This document shows positions 49,811 to 59,640 of a DNA stretch of 64,000 nucleotides, piece by piece. Each line of letters opens with the position of its first letter. Position 1 is the stretch's first letter. Source of the DNA: DATKIY01 sp963726755 (lineage in GTDB: Bacteria; Actinomycetota; Actinomycetes; JAHEKZ01); assembly GCA_963726755.1 (NCBI GenBank), contig CAVSDB010000001.1, positions 310,001 to 374,000 of the forward strand, given 5' to 3'. The position numbers were made by a program, and so were the translations under genes. The notes beneath the pieces are model-generated. The model was not told the DNA's origin and ran no database searches. It saw nothing but the letters and a program-made list of their open reading frames with translations.

Positions 49811-52225
49811 CTACGAAGTCGGCTGCTTGAGGGATCGTACGGTGCCTTGCCCAGGATCTGTGCCCTCTCGTGGCTCGCCGAGAACGTCGATGGATAGCCG
49901 TGGTGACGCGTCAACAACCGGTGCTTCGACGTACCCAAGCGCCAAGCTCTTGCCCACGTGGTGCCCGTACGAACCAGACGTGGTGAATCCCACCCGTACC
50001 CCGTCGAGCCAAATTCCCTCGTCCCCTGACGCATCTGCGTCGACCGCGTCGATCTCGAGCAAGACCAGTCGCTGCGTCGGTGGCGTTTCGCGATCAGCGA
50101 GAACTGCGTCGCGTCCTACGAAGTCTGGTTTGTCGTATGCCACGAACCCATCGAGTCCGGCCATCCGAGGCGTGTAAGCCTGAGTGAACTCTGTCGACCA
50201 GATGCCGTAGCCCTTCTCCAGACGCAGGCTGTCGATTGCTCTGTCACCGATGAGTCGCAAACCGTGCGCCTCACCCGCGTCACGGATGGCACGCAACAGC
50301 GCAGGCTGATCGGCGGCGGCAACCGTAATCTCGTAGCCGAGTTCACCGGTCAACGAAATGCGTGCGAGCATCGCGTCGAGTGAAGCTACGCGCGTCTCGG
50401 TGCAAGCCAAGAAGGAAAACGCCTCGTTGCTGAGATCGATATCGACGAGTTGCTGCATGATCGCGCGAGCATTCGGCCCAGACAGCGAGAATCCCACTTG
50501 CTGATCGCACAGGTTCGAGATCGTGACGCCGGACTCGGGCAGGTTCTGTGCGAACCAGCGCTGGTGCCACTCCTGCAGGTAGTACGAACCGACGATCCAG
50601 AAGCGATCGTCCGCCAACCGGCTGATCGTCAGGTCTCCCAGCAGGTGACCGCGTTCGTTGAGCATCGGGGCCAGGCGAATACGTCCAACTGCAGGCAGTC
50701 GACTCGCCATCATGTGGTCAAGCCACTCCGCCGCACCTGAACCGCTCACCTCGTAGCGTGCATAGGCCGTCGTCTCATAAAGCCCGGCAGCCTCACGAGT
50801 CGCGGCGACTTCCTCCGCAACGATTGAGTGAGCATTCGAACGATGCCACGTGAGGTTCTCTTCGAAGTCTGGGCTCGGCGCGTAGTACTGCGGCACCTCA
50901 AGCCCGTAGACGACGCTGCACCGGGCTCCGGAGGCGATCAGATCGTCGTACGCCGGGGAGGTTTTGAGGGGACGGGCGGCCGGCAGTTCCTCGTTCGGGT
51001 AGGCAATGAGGAAGCGACGCGCGTAGAACTGCGCAGTGGTCTGACGCAAGTAGTCAGGTTCCTTCGCGAACGGCCCGAAGCGGGTGATGTCCATGCCGAA
51101 GACGTCATCTCCCGGATCGCCGTCAGCGATCCAGTTCGCCAGCGCGAGGCCGATGCCCGCACCCTGCGAGAAGCCAGCCATGACGCCACAGGCTGCCCAG
51201 AAGTTGTGCAACCCGGGGACCGGTCCGACAAGTGGGTTGCCGTCAGGGGTGAATGTGATGCCGCCGTTCACCCAGCGCTTGATACCGACCTTCTGCAGGA
51301 CCGGGAAACGTTCGAAACCGATAGACAACTCGGGGGAGATGCGATCGATTTCCTCGGGAATCAACTCCATCCCGTAGTTCCAGTCGGGGCCGTCGGCGAG
51401 CCAATGCTTGGGGTTCGTCTCGTAGACACCGAGCAGTACACCGTTCTGCTCGCGCTGCAGGTAGGTGAAACCTTCAAGGTCAGTGACCGACGGCATCTCG
51501 CCCTCAATCGCTGCGACCTCGGGGACGTCCTCGGTCACCAAGAAGTGGTGCTGCATGGGGATGAGCGGGAGGTCGACACCGACCATGTGTCCCACCTGAC
51601 GCGCCCACAAACCACCGGCGTTGACGACGTGCTCGGCGACGATGGGACCTTGCTCGGTCTCGATCAGCCAGTCACCTGCTGGTCGCTGTGTGAGAGCCAA
51701 CACTCGGTTGTGCTGGATTACCTCCGCGCCACGCTTGCGAGCTGCACCGGCGTACGCGTGCGTTGCGCCGTGCGGGTCGAGGTGCCCTTCGTTCGGGTCA
51801 AACAACGCTCCGGTCAGGCCCGCGGGATCGATGATCGGGACCATCTCGACTGCTTCTTCCGGCGACAGCAGGTACGCGCCTTCGTTGCCCATGTAGCGGT
51901 GCCAAGCAAGTTCGGCTTTCAGCCACTCGGCACGCTCGGGGGTTCCGGCGAGTTCGATCCCGCCAGTGAGGTGGAGCCCCGCGCTCTGGCCGCTCTCTTT
52001 CTCAACAATTGGGTACATGCCGATGGTGTACGCCTGTAGCCGCGCGATCACTGGATCGCTGTTGATGGCATGAAATCCACCAGCTGCGTGCCAGCTGGAG
52101 CCGGCTGTCAGTTCGCCACGCTCGATGAGCGCAACGTCGGTCAGGCCACGCAACGTCAGGTGGTACAGCACGCTGCAGCCGACGATGCCGCCGCCAATGA
52201 TGACGACGCGGTACTGGTCTTTCAT
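49811..52225 (-). CDS. FAD-dependent dehydrogenase with GcvT domain (dimethylglycine/sarcosine dehydrogenase type)
   Basis: 804 residues. Residues 1-390 form an amine-oxidase-type FAD domain: VVIIGGGIVGCSVLYHLTLRGL and SSWHAAGG, whose His is the covalent FAD attachment residue in dimethylglycine and sarcosine dehydrogenases. Residues about 430-800 are an aminomethyltransferase (GcvT) folate-binding module (YETTAYARYEVSGSGAAEWLDHM...GFSLSGPNARAIMQQL...DRAIDSLRLEKGYGIWSTEF). It should oxidise N-methyl groups of glycine derivatives and pass the one-carbon unit to tetrahydrofolate. It overlaps the upstream FAD oxidase gene (ATGA) and precedes the cyclase. Confidence 0.9.
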   Translation of the reverse strand: MKDQYRVVIIGGGIVGCSVLYHLTLRGLTDVALIERGELTAGSSWHAAGGFHAINSDPVIARLQAYTIGMYPIVEKESGQSAGLHLTGGIELAGTPERAEWLKAELAWHRYMGNEGAYLLSPEEAVEMVPIIDPAGLTGALFDPNEGHLDPHGATHAYAGAARKRGAEVIQHNRVLALTQRPAGDWLIETEQGPIVAEHVVNAGGLWARQVGHMVGVDLPLIPMQHHFLVTEDVPEVAAIEGEMPSVTDLEGFTYLQREQNGVLLGVYETNPKHWLADGPDWNYGMELIPEEIDRISPELSIGFERFPVLQKVGIKRWVNGGITFTPDGNPLVGPVPGLHNFWAACGVMAGFSQGAGIGLALANWIADGDPGDDVFGMDITRFGPFAKEPDYLRQTTAQFYARRFLIAYPNEELPAARPLKTSPAYDDLIASGARCSVVYGLEVPQYYAPSPDFEENLTWHRSNAHSIVAEEVAATREAAGLYETTAYARYEVSGSGAAEWLDHMMASRLPAVGRIRLAPMLNERGHLLGDLTISRLADDRFWIVGSYYLQEWHQRWFAQNLPESGVTISNLCDQQVGFSLSGPNARAIMQQLVDIDLSNEAFSFLACTETRVASLDAMLARISLTGELGYEITVAAADQPALLRAIRDAGEAHGLRLIGDRAIDSLRLEKGYGIWSTEFTQAYTPRMAGLDGFVAYDKPDFVGRDAVLADRETPPTQRLVLLEIDAVDADASGDEGIWLDGVRVGFTTSGSYGHHVGKSLALGYVEAPVVDASPRLSIDVLGEPREGTDPGQGTVRSLKQPTS

Positions 52226-53526
52226 GAGTCACTCATCTGGTCGTGTGCCAAAACGGTGCGGCGACGTGAAAAGTAGGACAGTTCGACGTCAACGCCGGTC
52301 CATTCGCCGTGAACGGTGATGGGCTCGGCATCGTGGTCGTGACCAGACTCGACGGCATTCACTAGCGTCGAGATCAGTACGCCGACGAAAGGTGCCGCCT
52401 TGAATTGGTGACCACTGGTACCGATGGCCACGTAGTAGCCGTCGAGCGAAGTGCGGTCGTAGATCGGGATCCAGTCATCGGACACGTCGTAGGCACTGAC
52501 GACTCCCGACTTCTGACTCGGTACCTGCACGTCGGGGATGCGTCGTGCCAGGCGCAGGCTTTGAACCTCCCACGTGTCAGCTGTGACAGCCGTCGCGACG
52601 TCGTCGGCGTTGTCGACGAACACCAGTGGGTCACAGGGCGGCTCGAAGTTGCCGACGATGATGGTGTTGCCGTGGTGCGGACGGAAGTACGTCGCGAAGT
52701 CCGGATCGTGTACCCCGGTGCCGCCGTCGTCCAGGCGGAAACCCTCGGGTGCTGGCACCGAGATGACCTCTTGCTCACACGCGCGTGTCGAGGTGCTGAA
52801 GTCGTCAAGCACTCCTGCCATCGTGTTCAGCGTTACCGACCAGGGGCCAGCTGCGTTGACGACGACGTCCGCCGTGATGTTTCCACCATCGGCGAAACCC
52901 ACCCCGGTGACTCGACCTCCGCTGCGTTCTACCGACGTCACCTGACTGCGCCAACGGAACGTGGCACCTGCTTGTTCGGCTGCGTGCGCGAGGTTGTGGG
53001 CAGCCAGCGTGGGGTCGTTGATGAACCCGGAGTCAGCCTGGAAGAAGCCACCCAGTTCGCCAGTCGGCTCGTCCCAGAAGTGCTCGTCCTCTACCCGACA
53101 GGCTGGCCCGAGCTTGGCTGGGTCCAGAGCTGTGAACCGCTCGCGGATCGTTGCTGCGTCAAGTTCCTCGTACGGAATGTTGAGGGCGTTCATGTGCCGT
53201 AGCGCGGTCTCGCGGTCGAGGAGTTCGCCGTCAAGCACCAACAACCCGGTCCGCACGTACTCAGCCAGCCCAGTCGGGTCGTCCGCGCCGAGGTGCTTTT
53301 CCCATTCGTTCCAGCGGGCGGCGGCCTCCCACGCCAGCGCTGCCTCGGGCAGGCTGTCGTAGTTGAATCGCACCATGGCCGACGAGGCACTTGTCGATCC
53401 GCATCCTGGAGTGGATCCCTTGTCGACGACAGTGACTTGCCAGCCACTTCTCGACAACTCAAGAGCGATCGAGCACCCGATGATTCCGGCACCGACGACG
53501 ACTGCAGTTCGCTGCTGAGACGACAC
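52222..53526 (-). CDS. FAD-dependent oxidoreductase (sarcosine oxidase beta/DadA type)
   Basis: About 434 residues: AVVVGAGIIGCSIALELSRSGWQVTVVDKG, GCGSTSASSAMVRFNYD, the mid-domain VVVNAAGPWS and the C-terminal YYVAIGTSGHQFKAAPFVGVLI, all of the glycine/sarcosine oxidase fold. The GTG at 53526 follows GGAGG; the frame from 53547 adds seven residues. It probably produces or consumes the substrate of the GcvT-type enzyme encoded downstream in a methylated-amine pathway. Sarcosine, dimethylglycine or a related imino acid are candidates. Confidence 0.85.
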   Translation of the reverse strand: MSSQQRTAVVVGAGIIGCSIALELSRSGWQVTVVDKGSTPGCGSTSASSAMVRFNYDSLPEAALAWEAAARWNEWEKHLGADDPTGLAEYVRTGLLVLDGELLDRETALRHMNALNIPYEELDAATIRERFTALDPAKLGPACRVEDEHFWDEPTGELGGFFQADSGFINDPTLAAHNLAHAAEQAGATFRWRSQVTSVERSGGRVTGVGFADGGNITADVVVNAAGPWSVTLNTMAGVLDDFSTSTRACEQEVISVPAPEGFRLDDGGTGVHDPDFATYFRPHHGNTIIVGNFEPPCDPLVFVDNADDVATAVTADTWEVQSLRLARRIPDVQVPSQKSGVVSAYDVSDDWIPIYDRTSLDGYYVAIGTSGHQFKAAPFVGVLISTLVNAVESGHDHDAEPITVHGEWTGVDVELSYFSRRRTVLAHDQMSDS

Positions 53527-53623
53527 ACGACCTCCACGGGTTTCCACCAGGTGAAATTTACTGGGGGACTGTCGAACTATTCCTTACGTGGGCAGGGATT
53601 GACCAGTCCGCAGATCCCCAGCC

Positions 53624-53640
53624 CGTGACCAATGGTCACG
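53624..53640. promoter_or_regulatory. Perfect palindrome in a divergent promoter region
   Basis: CGTGACC-AAT-GGTCACG, 7-3-7, lies between the divergent FAD oxidase and alpha/beta hydrolase genes, 65 bases before the latter. It looks like an operator for an unlinked regulator; no regulator gene adjoins it. Confidence 0.5.
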
Positions 53641-53704
53641 TTCATCGCAGACTCCGGGTGCCCTCGCCGTGCTTGGATGGCGAACAACTTCGAGAGGGGC
53701 AGAC

Positions 53705-54523
53705 ATGTCACGTTGTGAGGTACCCGGCGCTTCGATCTTCTACGAACAGTTCGGCTCCGGGCCGGACATCGTTTGGGTCTCCGGGGGCGGCAGTCTGGGA
53801 AGTGATTGGCATCCGTACCAGATCCCGTTCTTTGAAGCTGACTTTCGCAACACGACCTTCGACAATCGTGGCATCGGTCAGACCTCCTGTGACGAACCAA
53901 TGCCGTGGCCGCTAGCGAAGTTCTCTGACGACGCGGCCGCATTGATCGAGGCGACGTGCGAACCACCCGTCTCGCTCGTTGGGTTGTCATTCGGCAGCGC
54001 CATCGTGCAGCAGATCGCGATTGATCATCCTCAGTTGGTACGAAGCGCGATCGTCATGGGGACCGGAGCTCGTAGTACCGGTTGGGGCTGGGACTACCAG
54101 AAAGCCGAGATCGATCTGCGTCGCGCAGGCGGCCGACTGGACGGTATGTTCGCGGTCACTCACTACGCGGCGATGCTTTATCCGGCGAAGGTACTTGGTG
54201 ACCGAGTCTTGTGGCCCAAGCTTCGCGACGAACTGCTTGCTTGGGCAGATACTCCAGCCAATGAGGAGTCACTGATTCCACAATGGGAGGCGTGTCTGCT
54301 CTACGACCAAATGGCTGCACTTCCGGAGTGCAAGATACCGATGCATGTGGTCGCTTTCAGCGAGGATGTTCAAGCCCCCCCTCAGGATGGGATCGAACTG
54401 GCCGAGCTAGCCGGGAGCGGCCACTATCACGAGTTTGCTGAGATGGGTCACTGCTCAATTTATGGGCACACTCACGAGATCTTGAATCCGTTCATCAGAC
54501 AAACGCTGGAGACGTACCTATGA
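53705..54523 (+). CDS. Alpha/beta hydrolase
   Basis: 272 residues. Nucleophile elbow GLSFGS (Ser in GxSxG), oxyanion-side GGGSLGSDW, FDNRGIGQTS, a late Asp in FSEDVQAP and the terminal His in EMGHCSIYGH complete a catalytic triad. GAGAGGGG upstream fixes the ATG at 53705. The stop overlaps the next gene (ATGA). The substrate is unknown; the fold is used for esters, epoxides, and ring-cleavage products. Confidence 0.88.
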   Translation: MSRCEVPGASIFYEQFGSGPDIVWVSGGGSLGSDWHPYQIPFFEADFRNTTFDNRGIGQTSCDEPMPWPLAKFSDDAAALIEATCEPPVSLVGLSFGSAIVQQIAIDHPQLVRSAIVMGTGARSTGWGWDYQKAEIDLRRAGGRLDGMFAVTHYAAMLYPAKVLGDRVLWPKLRDELLAWADTPANEESLIPQWEACLLYDQMAALPECKIPMHVVAFSEDVQAPPQDGIELAELAGSGHYHEFAEMGHCSIYGHTHEILNPFIRQTLETYL

Positions 54524-54876
54524 CAACCCCATCGCCGTATCTCGTCATTGACTGCCCGGACCCCAACGCTCTAGCGGACTTCTATGCCGCCGTGCTCGGG
54601 CTGCCTATCGCCTCCCGGAACGATGAGTGGGTGGCGATTGGCGGAGAGGGCAAAACTCGGATCGCGTTTCAATTGGTCAAGGACTATCAACCGCCGCAAT
54701 GGCCGGATAGCTCACACCCCCAGCAGATGCACCTCGACATCGAGGTTGACGACGTCGACTCTGCTGATCGTCGAGTACGAGAACTCGGAGCGACCCGACT
54801 CCCGGGGGAGGGTGAAGACTTCCGCGTCTTCGCCGACCCGGCGGGTCACCCCTTCTGCTTGATATTTGACACGTAG
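54520..54876 (+). CDS. VOC-family protein
   Basis: 118 residues: SPYLVIDCPDPNALADFYAAVLGLPIASRNDEWVAIGGEGKTRIAFQLVKDY, then QQMHLDIEVDDVDSADRRVRELGATRLPGEGEDFRVFADPAGHPFCLIFDT, two VOC units. His and the terminal residues (DPAGHPFCLIF) are those of glyoxalase-like proteins that lack the last Glu. It is translationally coupled to the hydrolase, so the two may act on the same compound. Confidence 0.85.
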   Translation: MTTPSPYLVIDCPDPNALADFYAAVLGLPIASRNDEWVAIGGEGKTRIAFQLVKDYQPPQWPDSSHPQQMHLDIEVDDVDSADRRVRELGATRLPGEGEDFRVFADPAGHPFCLIFDT

Positions 54877-54901
54877 AGGGTCGGGGCTAGCGATTACGAC
54901 A

Positions 54902-54956
54902 TTGCGCAGTACAACCTGCTGAAAACCTAGTAAAGTACTGGTTCGGTTTTGCGCAA
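54902..54956. promoter_or_regulatory. Inverted repeat upstream of the HelD-like gene
   Basis: TTGCGCA at 54902-54908 is repeated in reverse complement at 54950-54956, with a 41-base AT-richer interval holding GTAC motifs. It is placed where the helicase promoter should be and could be a regulatory stem. It does not match the rifampicin-associated element as far as I remember it. Confidence 0.35.
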
Positions 54957-54974
54957 CGTCTAGCAAAGGTCGCA

Positions 54975-57215
54975 GTGACTCACCCCGATCATGATCACGA
55001 GCAGCACTACCTCGACGATCTCTATGCACGGCTGGACCTGCTACACGACAGGGCAGAGCGCGAACTGACCCGAGTTCGTCGCATGGGTTCGACCGGAACG
55101 CCTCAGGCACGTTCAGAGCGAGACGCCTTTGCGACGTTGTACGAGAACCGGCTCATGCAGTTGCAAGGCGTCGAGGATCGGCTCTGCTTCGGACGACTCG
55201 ATCTGTTGGACACCAGTACGCGTTACATCGGACGTCTCGGTTTGTTTGACGACGACCAGCTGCAACTGCTCGTGGACTGGCGAGCCCCGGCGGCGCGCGA
55301 CTTCTACCAAGCGACTGCTGCGCAACCATCTGACGTGGTTCTGCGACGTCACCTGCAAACCAAAGGACGCATCGTCACCGACGTCTATGACGACGTGCTG
55401 AGCGCCGAAGGACTTGACGATCAGTCCGTCGAGTTGGGCACTGGAGCGCTTGCCGCAGACGGGGTACTGCTAGCTGCGTTAAACGCACATCGAACCGGCC
55501 GGATGTCCGACATCGTTGCGACGATTCAGGGTGAGCAGGACGAGATCATCCGGGCGCCGCTTGAGGGTGTTGTCGTGGTTCAAGGGGGTCCCGGCACGGG
55601 CAAGACTGCAGTCGCCCTGCACCGGGCTGCGTACCTGCTCTACACCTACCGCGAGCGTCTGGAGTCGCGTGGGGTGCTCCTCGTAGGTCCCTCTGCGGTC
55701 TTCCTTCGCTACATCTCGCAAGTGCTGCCGTCACTGGGCGAGACCGGTGTTGTGACCGCGACTCCTGCGGGGCTCTACCCCGGGATCACGGTTACCGCGA
55801 CCGAACGGCCTGACGCGGCGACGATCAAAGGTCATGCGCGGATGGTCCAGGTGTTGGCACGGGCTGTGGACCAACGTAGGCAACCCCCGAACGACAACGT
55901 CATGGTCAATGTCGATGGCACTCGCATTCGTGTTCGACGACGCACCGTCGCGTCAACAATCGAAGCGGCCCGCCGTACAGGTAAGCCGCACAACCTCGCG
56001 CGCGTCTCGTTCGTGCGGATGATGCTGTCGTCGATGGTCGACCTTCTCGAACACAGTAAGGGTGGCGACTTCGACCAGTACGAGCGCAACGACGCGGAAC
56101 AGTCGTTGCGTGACTCCGCCGACGTTCGTCGGTTGTTGAACGTGGCATGGCCACCGCTCGCGGCGACAGCCGTCCTGCGTGACTTGTTCGCCAGTCCCGA
56201 ACGCGTCTACGCAGCTACCCCGGGGTGGACGAACGATGAGCGCGCAGCCTTGCTTCGTGCGAGGGACTCGGGTTGGACGCTTTCTGACGTGCCGTTGCTT
56301 GATGAGTTGGCGGACCTGCTGGGTGAGGACGACGCAGCCGCTGAAGCGCTGGCACGAATCGAGGCGCAGCGCAGAGCACAAGAGGTTTCGTACGCCCGCG
56401 AGGTGCTGTCCGGCGTCGCCAATGCGGCCGCTGGCATGGTGACCCCCGAGATGCTCGCTTCGAGGCTGGGGGAGACCGGCCCGTCACGCACGGTGTCTGA
56501 GTCGGCTGCCGAGGACCGGGGGTGGGCTTACGGCCACGTGATCGTGGACGAGGCGCAGGAGTTGTCGGCGATGATGTGGCGGCTGCTGAAGCGACGTTGT
56601 CCGTCGGGCTCGATGACTGTCGTAGGGGACGTCGCACAGACGGGTTCGGACGCTGGTGCTCCCGAATGGGCGTCGATGCTGGATCCGGTGTTCGGCGGCC
56701 GTTGGACCCGCTACGAACTCACCGTCAACTACCGCACGCCGGCCGAAATCATGGCGGTTGCGGCGGGGATGTTGGCAGCGGCTGGCGTGGCAGCACCGGT
56801 TCCCGAGTCGGTCCGCTCTGGGGGGATCCCACCGCGCGCCGTTTCGGTGGTGCTCGATGATCCGACATCAATCGTCACCCTGGTCGCCAAGGAACTTGGC
56901 GAGATCGGGGACGGCAGACTCGCGGTCATCGTCCCCGATCAACTCCATCGTGAAATTTCTGACGCGGTTGTGGCGCATTTTGGTGATGTCGCTGCCGCAG
57001 ACATTGATGCCCAGATCGCGGTGCTGACCGCTGTTGGATCCAAGGGCTTGGAGTTCGATGCTGTCGTCGTTGTCGAACCGTCGCAGATCCTCGGTGACTC
57101 CTCGCGGGGAGCCAACCATCTGTACGTTGCGCTCTCACGAGCGACTCAGCGGTTGCTGGTGCTGCACGAAGCGCCGCTGCCCGCGGGTATGGCGGAACTG
57201 CTGACGGTTGAGTAG
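54975..57215 (+). CDS. HelD/HelR-like RNA polymerase recycling helicase (UvrD superfamily)
   Basis: 746 residues. The N-terminal coiled coil (YLDDLYARLDLLHDRAERELTRVRRMG...) and DWRAPAARDFYQAT are typical of actinobacterial HelD. Helicase motifs: Walker A GGPGTGKTAVALHRAAYLLY (about residue 210), LLVGPSAVFLRYI, motif II VIVDEAQELSAMMWRLL, YELTVNYRTPAEIM, and VGSKGLEFDAVVVVEP with NHLYVALSRATQRLLVLH. The family removes stalled RNA polymerase from DNA, and some members (HelR) protect against rifamycins. The GTG start has AAAGG upstream. Whether rifampicin induces it cannot be judged here. Confidence 0.9.
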   Translation: MTHPDHDHEQHYLDDLYARLDLLHDRAERELTRVRRMGSTGTPQARSERDAFATLYENRLMQLQGVEDRLCFGRLDLLDTSTRYIGRLGLFDDDQLQLLVDWRAPAARDFYQATAAQPSDVVLRRHLQTKGRIVTDVYDDVLSAEGLDDQSVELGTGALAADGVLLAALNAHRTGRMSDIVATIQGEQDEIIRAPLEGVVVVQGGPGTGKTAVALHRAAYLLYTYRERLESRGVLLVGPSAVFLRYISQVLPSLGETGVVTATPAGLYPGITVTATERPDAATIKGHARMVQVLARAVDQRRQPPNDNVMVNVDGTRIRVRRRTVASTIEAARRTGKPHNLARVSFVRMMLSSMVDLLEHSKGGDFDQYERNDAEQSLRDSADVRRLLNVAWPPLAATAVLRDLFASPERVYAATPGWTNDERAALLRARDSGWTLSDVPLLDELADLLGEDDAAAEALARIEAQRRAQEVSYAREVLSGVANAAAGMVTPEMLASRLGETGPSRTVSESAAEDRGWAYGHVIVDEAQELSAMMWRLLKRRCPSGSMTVVGDVAQTGSDAGAPEWASMLDPVFGGRWTRYELTVNYRTPAEIMAVAAGMLAAAGVAAPVPESVRSGGIPPRAVSVVLDDPTSIVTLVAKELGEIGDGRLAVIVPDQLHREISDAVVAHFGDVAAADIDAQIAVLTAVGSKGLEFDAVVVVEPSQILGDSSRGANHLYVALSRATQRLLVLHEAPLPAGMAELLTVE

Positions 57216-57233
57216 CGGCGCCTAATCGATAGC

Positions 57234-58608
57234 TCAGTGCCGACCAGACACCCGGTCTGCAACAGTTGCGATGGGTGAGGTATCGGTTCGGCCCTTTCGT
57301 TCCTGGCCATCTGCCGCGCGATACATCGCGTACATCAGTTGTACGCCGAGCCAGCGCATCGGCTCGGGCTCCCACTTGCGAACCTTGCGGCCGACCCAAG
57401 GCAGAGCGGGTCAGGTCAGTGTCCTTGCGCATCACGAGGTCAGCCAACGTACGTCCCGCGAGGTTGGTCGTTGAGACACCGTGTCCGACGTATCCGCCGG
57501 CCCAGCCGAGGCCTGTCGCGTTGTCGAGCCCGACCGTCGAACACCAGTCACGCGGCACGCCGAGGACTCCCGACCACGCGTGTGCAATCGGCACCTCGCG
57601 CGTCGCGGGGAAGAGTCGGACGAGAATCTCGCGCAGGGCGTCGACGGTTTCAGCATGCGTCCCGCCATCGTTGTCGGTCTGCGACCCGTAGCGGTACGGA
57701 ACGCCGCGCCCACCGATGGCGATCCGGTCGTCTGCGGTTCGTTGCGCATAGCAGTAGGCGTGCGCCATGTCGCCGAGCGTTTCGTAGCCGTCCCAGCCGA
57801 TCTTCGACCAGGCTTGTTCCGGCAGTGGGTCAGTGACGATCATCGAGGAGTTCATTGGTAGCCACTCGCGACGTTGACCCTTCAGCCGCGCTGTGAATCC
57901 TTCGGTGGCGCGGATCACCACGTCAGCGGTGACCGTACCGTTGGTGGTGATCGCTTGCTTCGGCTGAATCTCGGTGACTGTGGTGCCCTCGTAGATCGTG
58001 ACGCCGAGTCGTTCAACAGCTTCGGCCAACCCGCGGACCAATTTGGCCGGTTGAATGCGCGCACCGTTCGGGTTGTACGCGCCGCCAAGACAGTTCGCGA
58101 CTGTGATCCGCGCATCTGACTCAGCGGCCGACAGCAGGACATGGTCAGTTTCGCCCCAGGCCTGTTCGTTCGCGACGAACTCTTCAAGCCGCTGGAGTTG
58201 CGCCGGTGTGTACGCCACCTCGAGCGTCCCACCCTTGACGATGTCGGCGTCAATCTTCTCGGTCTCTGCGACGCGCATGACTTCGTCCACCGAGCCGTTC
58301 ATCGCCGACTGAAGCGCGACGACGGCATCGCGGCCATGAGTCTTTGCGTACCGGGTACGTGAACCAGCAATCCCGCCAAACAGCCAGCCGCCGTTTCGTC
58401 CAGATGCTCCGTAGCCAGCGAAGCGCTGCTCAACAATTGCGACCCGAAGCGTTGGGTCGGCTTGCTTTAGGTAATACGCCGTCCACAGACCGGTGAAACC
58501 CGCACCCACGATGCACACGTCGACGTCAGTGGGACCGGTAAGGGCTGGCCGAAGTCCGGGAATGCCGAGTGCGGAGTACCAGAACGAGACGTTCCCATTA
58601 ACGGTCAC
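57234..58608 (-). pseudogene. FAD-dependent amine oxidoreductase (PuuB/OrdL-like), frameshifted at the C-terminus
   Basis: N-terminus VDVCIVGAGFTGLWTAYYLKQADPTLRVAIVEQRFAGYGASGRNGGWLFGG is the gamma-glutamylputrescine-oxidase-type FAD domain. The long open frame runs on antisense through the helicase gene to 56926, but removing one base near 57405 yields LPWVGRKVRKWEPEPMRWLGVQLMYAMYRAADGQERKGRTDTSPIATVADRVSGRH and a stop at 57234, the usual C-terminus of the family; the length becomes about 457 residues. The GTG start overlaps the epimerase stop (GTGA). Probably oxidises an amine or a gamma-glutamyl-amine. Confidence 0.85.
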
Positions 58609-59589
58609 CGGTTCGCCCAGGCCTTGAGTACTTCGGCCTCACGCTGACGCGACAACCCTTGGTTTCCAGGGGTCGGCTCCGCGCGTTCATGGTCCAGCGT
58701 TTCGCGAACGGTTTCAGTCAGCGGCCGGGGATTCAGCCCCGCTGCTGTAGCGCGACTGCCGTCGCAAGCCATGCCGAGATCATCTGGACCGGGGTTGTCC
58801 CACAACGGCAGGTCCTCGTAGCTAACTCCCTGTTCGATCAGGAACGATCCGTCGACCCACGTGAGAGTTGTGCCCGCTGGCGCAACGGCTTCGACGATGG
58901 AGTTCAGCATGTCGGCGAAACCAAACGGTGGTTGGGGACTAACGGTGTGGAAGGTACCTGTCGCCTGTCGTTCGATCATGTCGATGGCCCACGACGCTTG
59001 GTCGCGGGCATCGATGACCTGTATTTGATACGTCGGGAGGCGCAGGGGCTAGCACTTCGCCGCCGTCAGCGATGCGCTCGACCCAATAAGTGAAGCGTCG
59101 AGTGTGGTCGTACGGTCCAACGACGTAAGTCGGTCGGATCACCAGTGCGTTCTCGCCGAGACGCCCGGTGACGACTTCTTCGCACAGCACTTTCAGCCCG
59201 CCATACGTCTCTCCGGTGACGACCTCGGTCGTGGGGTCGTCGAGCGTCGCAAGCGGCGACGACTCGTCACCGTTCGTGGGGAAAGGTTCGGCGTAGACCG
59301 AGACCGTCGAGACAAATGTGAACAAGCCGGCTCGGTCGCCAAGGGCGTCGAGCAACTCCGTCACCTGACGCGGCACGTACGCGCAAGCGTCGATGGTCGC
59401 GTCCCAAACCCCGTCCGCCAGTCGGGCAAGATCATGGTCGCGATCTCCAAGGATGTGCTCACACCCGGGGAACAGGTCAGCGCCTGTCTTCCCCCGGTGG
59501 AACAACGTCACGTCGTGACCGCGGCTGACCGCGACCTCCGCCATGTGACGACCGACGAACTGGGTACCTCCGATGATCAAGATGCGCAT
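58605..59589 (-). pseudogene. NAD-dependent epimerase/dehydratase, frameshifted
   Basis: Two frames form one short-chain extended dehydrogenase of about 328 residues. First frame: MRILIIGGTQFVGRHMAEVAVSRGHDVTLFHRG (NAD-binding GGTxFxG), STVSVYAEP and YGGLKVLCEE, the SDR Tyr-x3-Lys (Y-G-G-L-K). Second frame resumes with YQIQVIDARDQASWAIDMIERQATGTFHTVSP and ends LSRQREAEVLKAWANR. Removing one G near 59031 joins them. It overlaps the FAD oxidoreductase gene, so the two are likely co-expressed. The substrate is unknown. Confidence 0.85.
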
Positions 59590-59640
59590 AGACCTACCGT
59601 AGGGGTTCGGGAATTGTTGGCGACCTGACGGAGGAACTCG

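Noticed and set aside
54870..54975. Rifampicin-associated element upstream of the HelD-like gene
   Set aside because: The GGGGCT half-like sequence has no matching second half; only the TTGCGCA inverted repeat is real.
56926..57233. C-terminal extension of the FAD oxidoreductase antisense to the helicase
   Set aside because: The residues are Arg/Pro-rich and unlike the family. A single-base correction at about 57405 gives the normal C-terminus and a stop at 57234.
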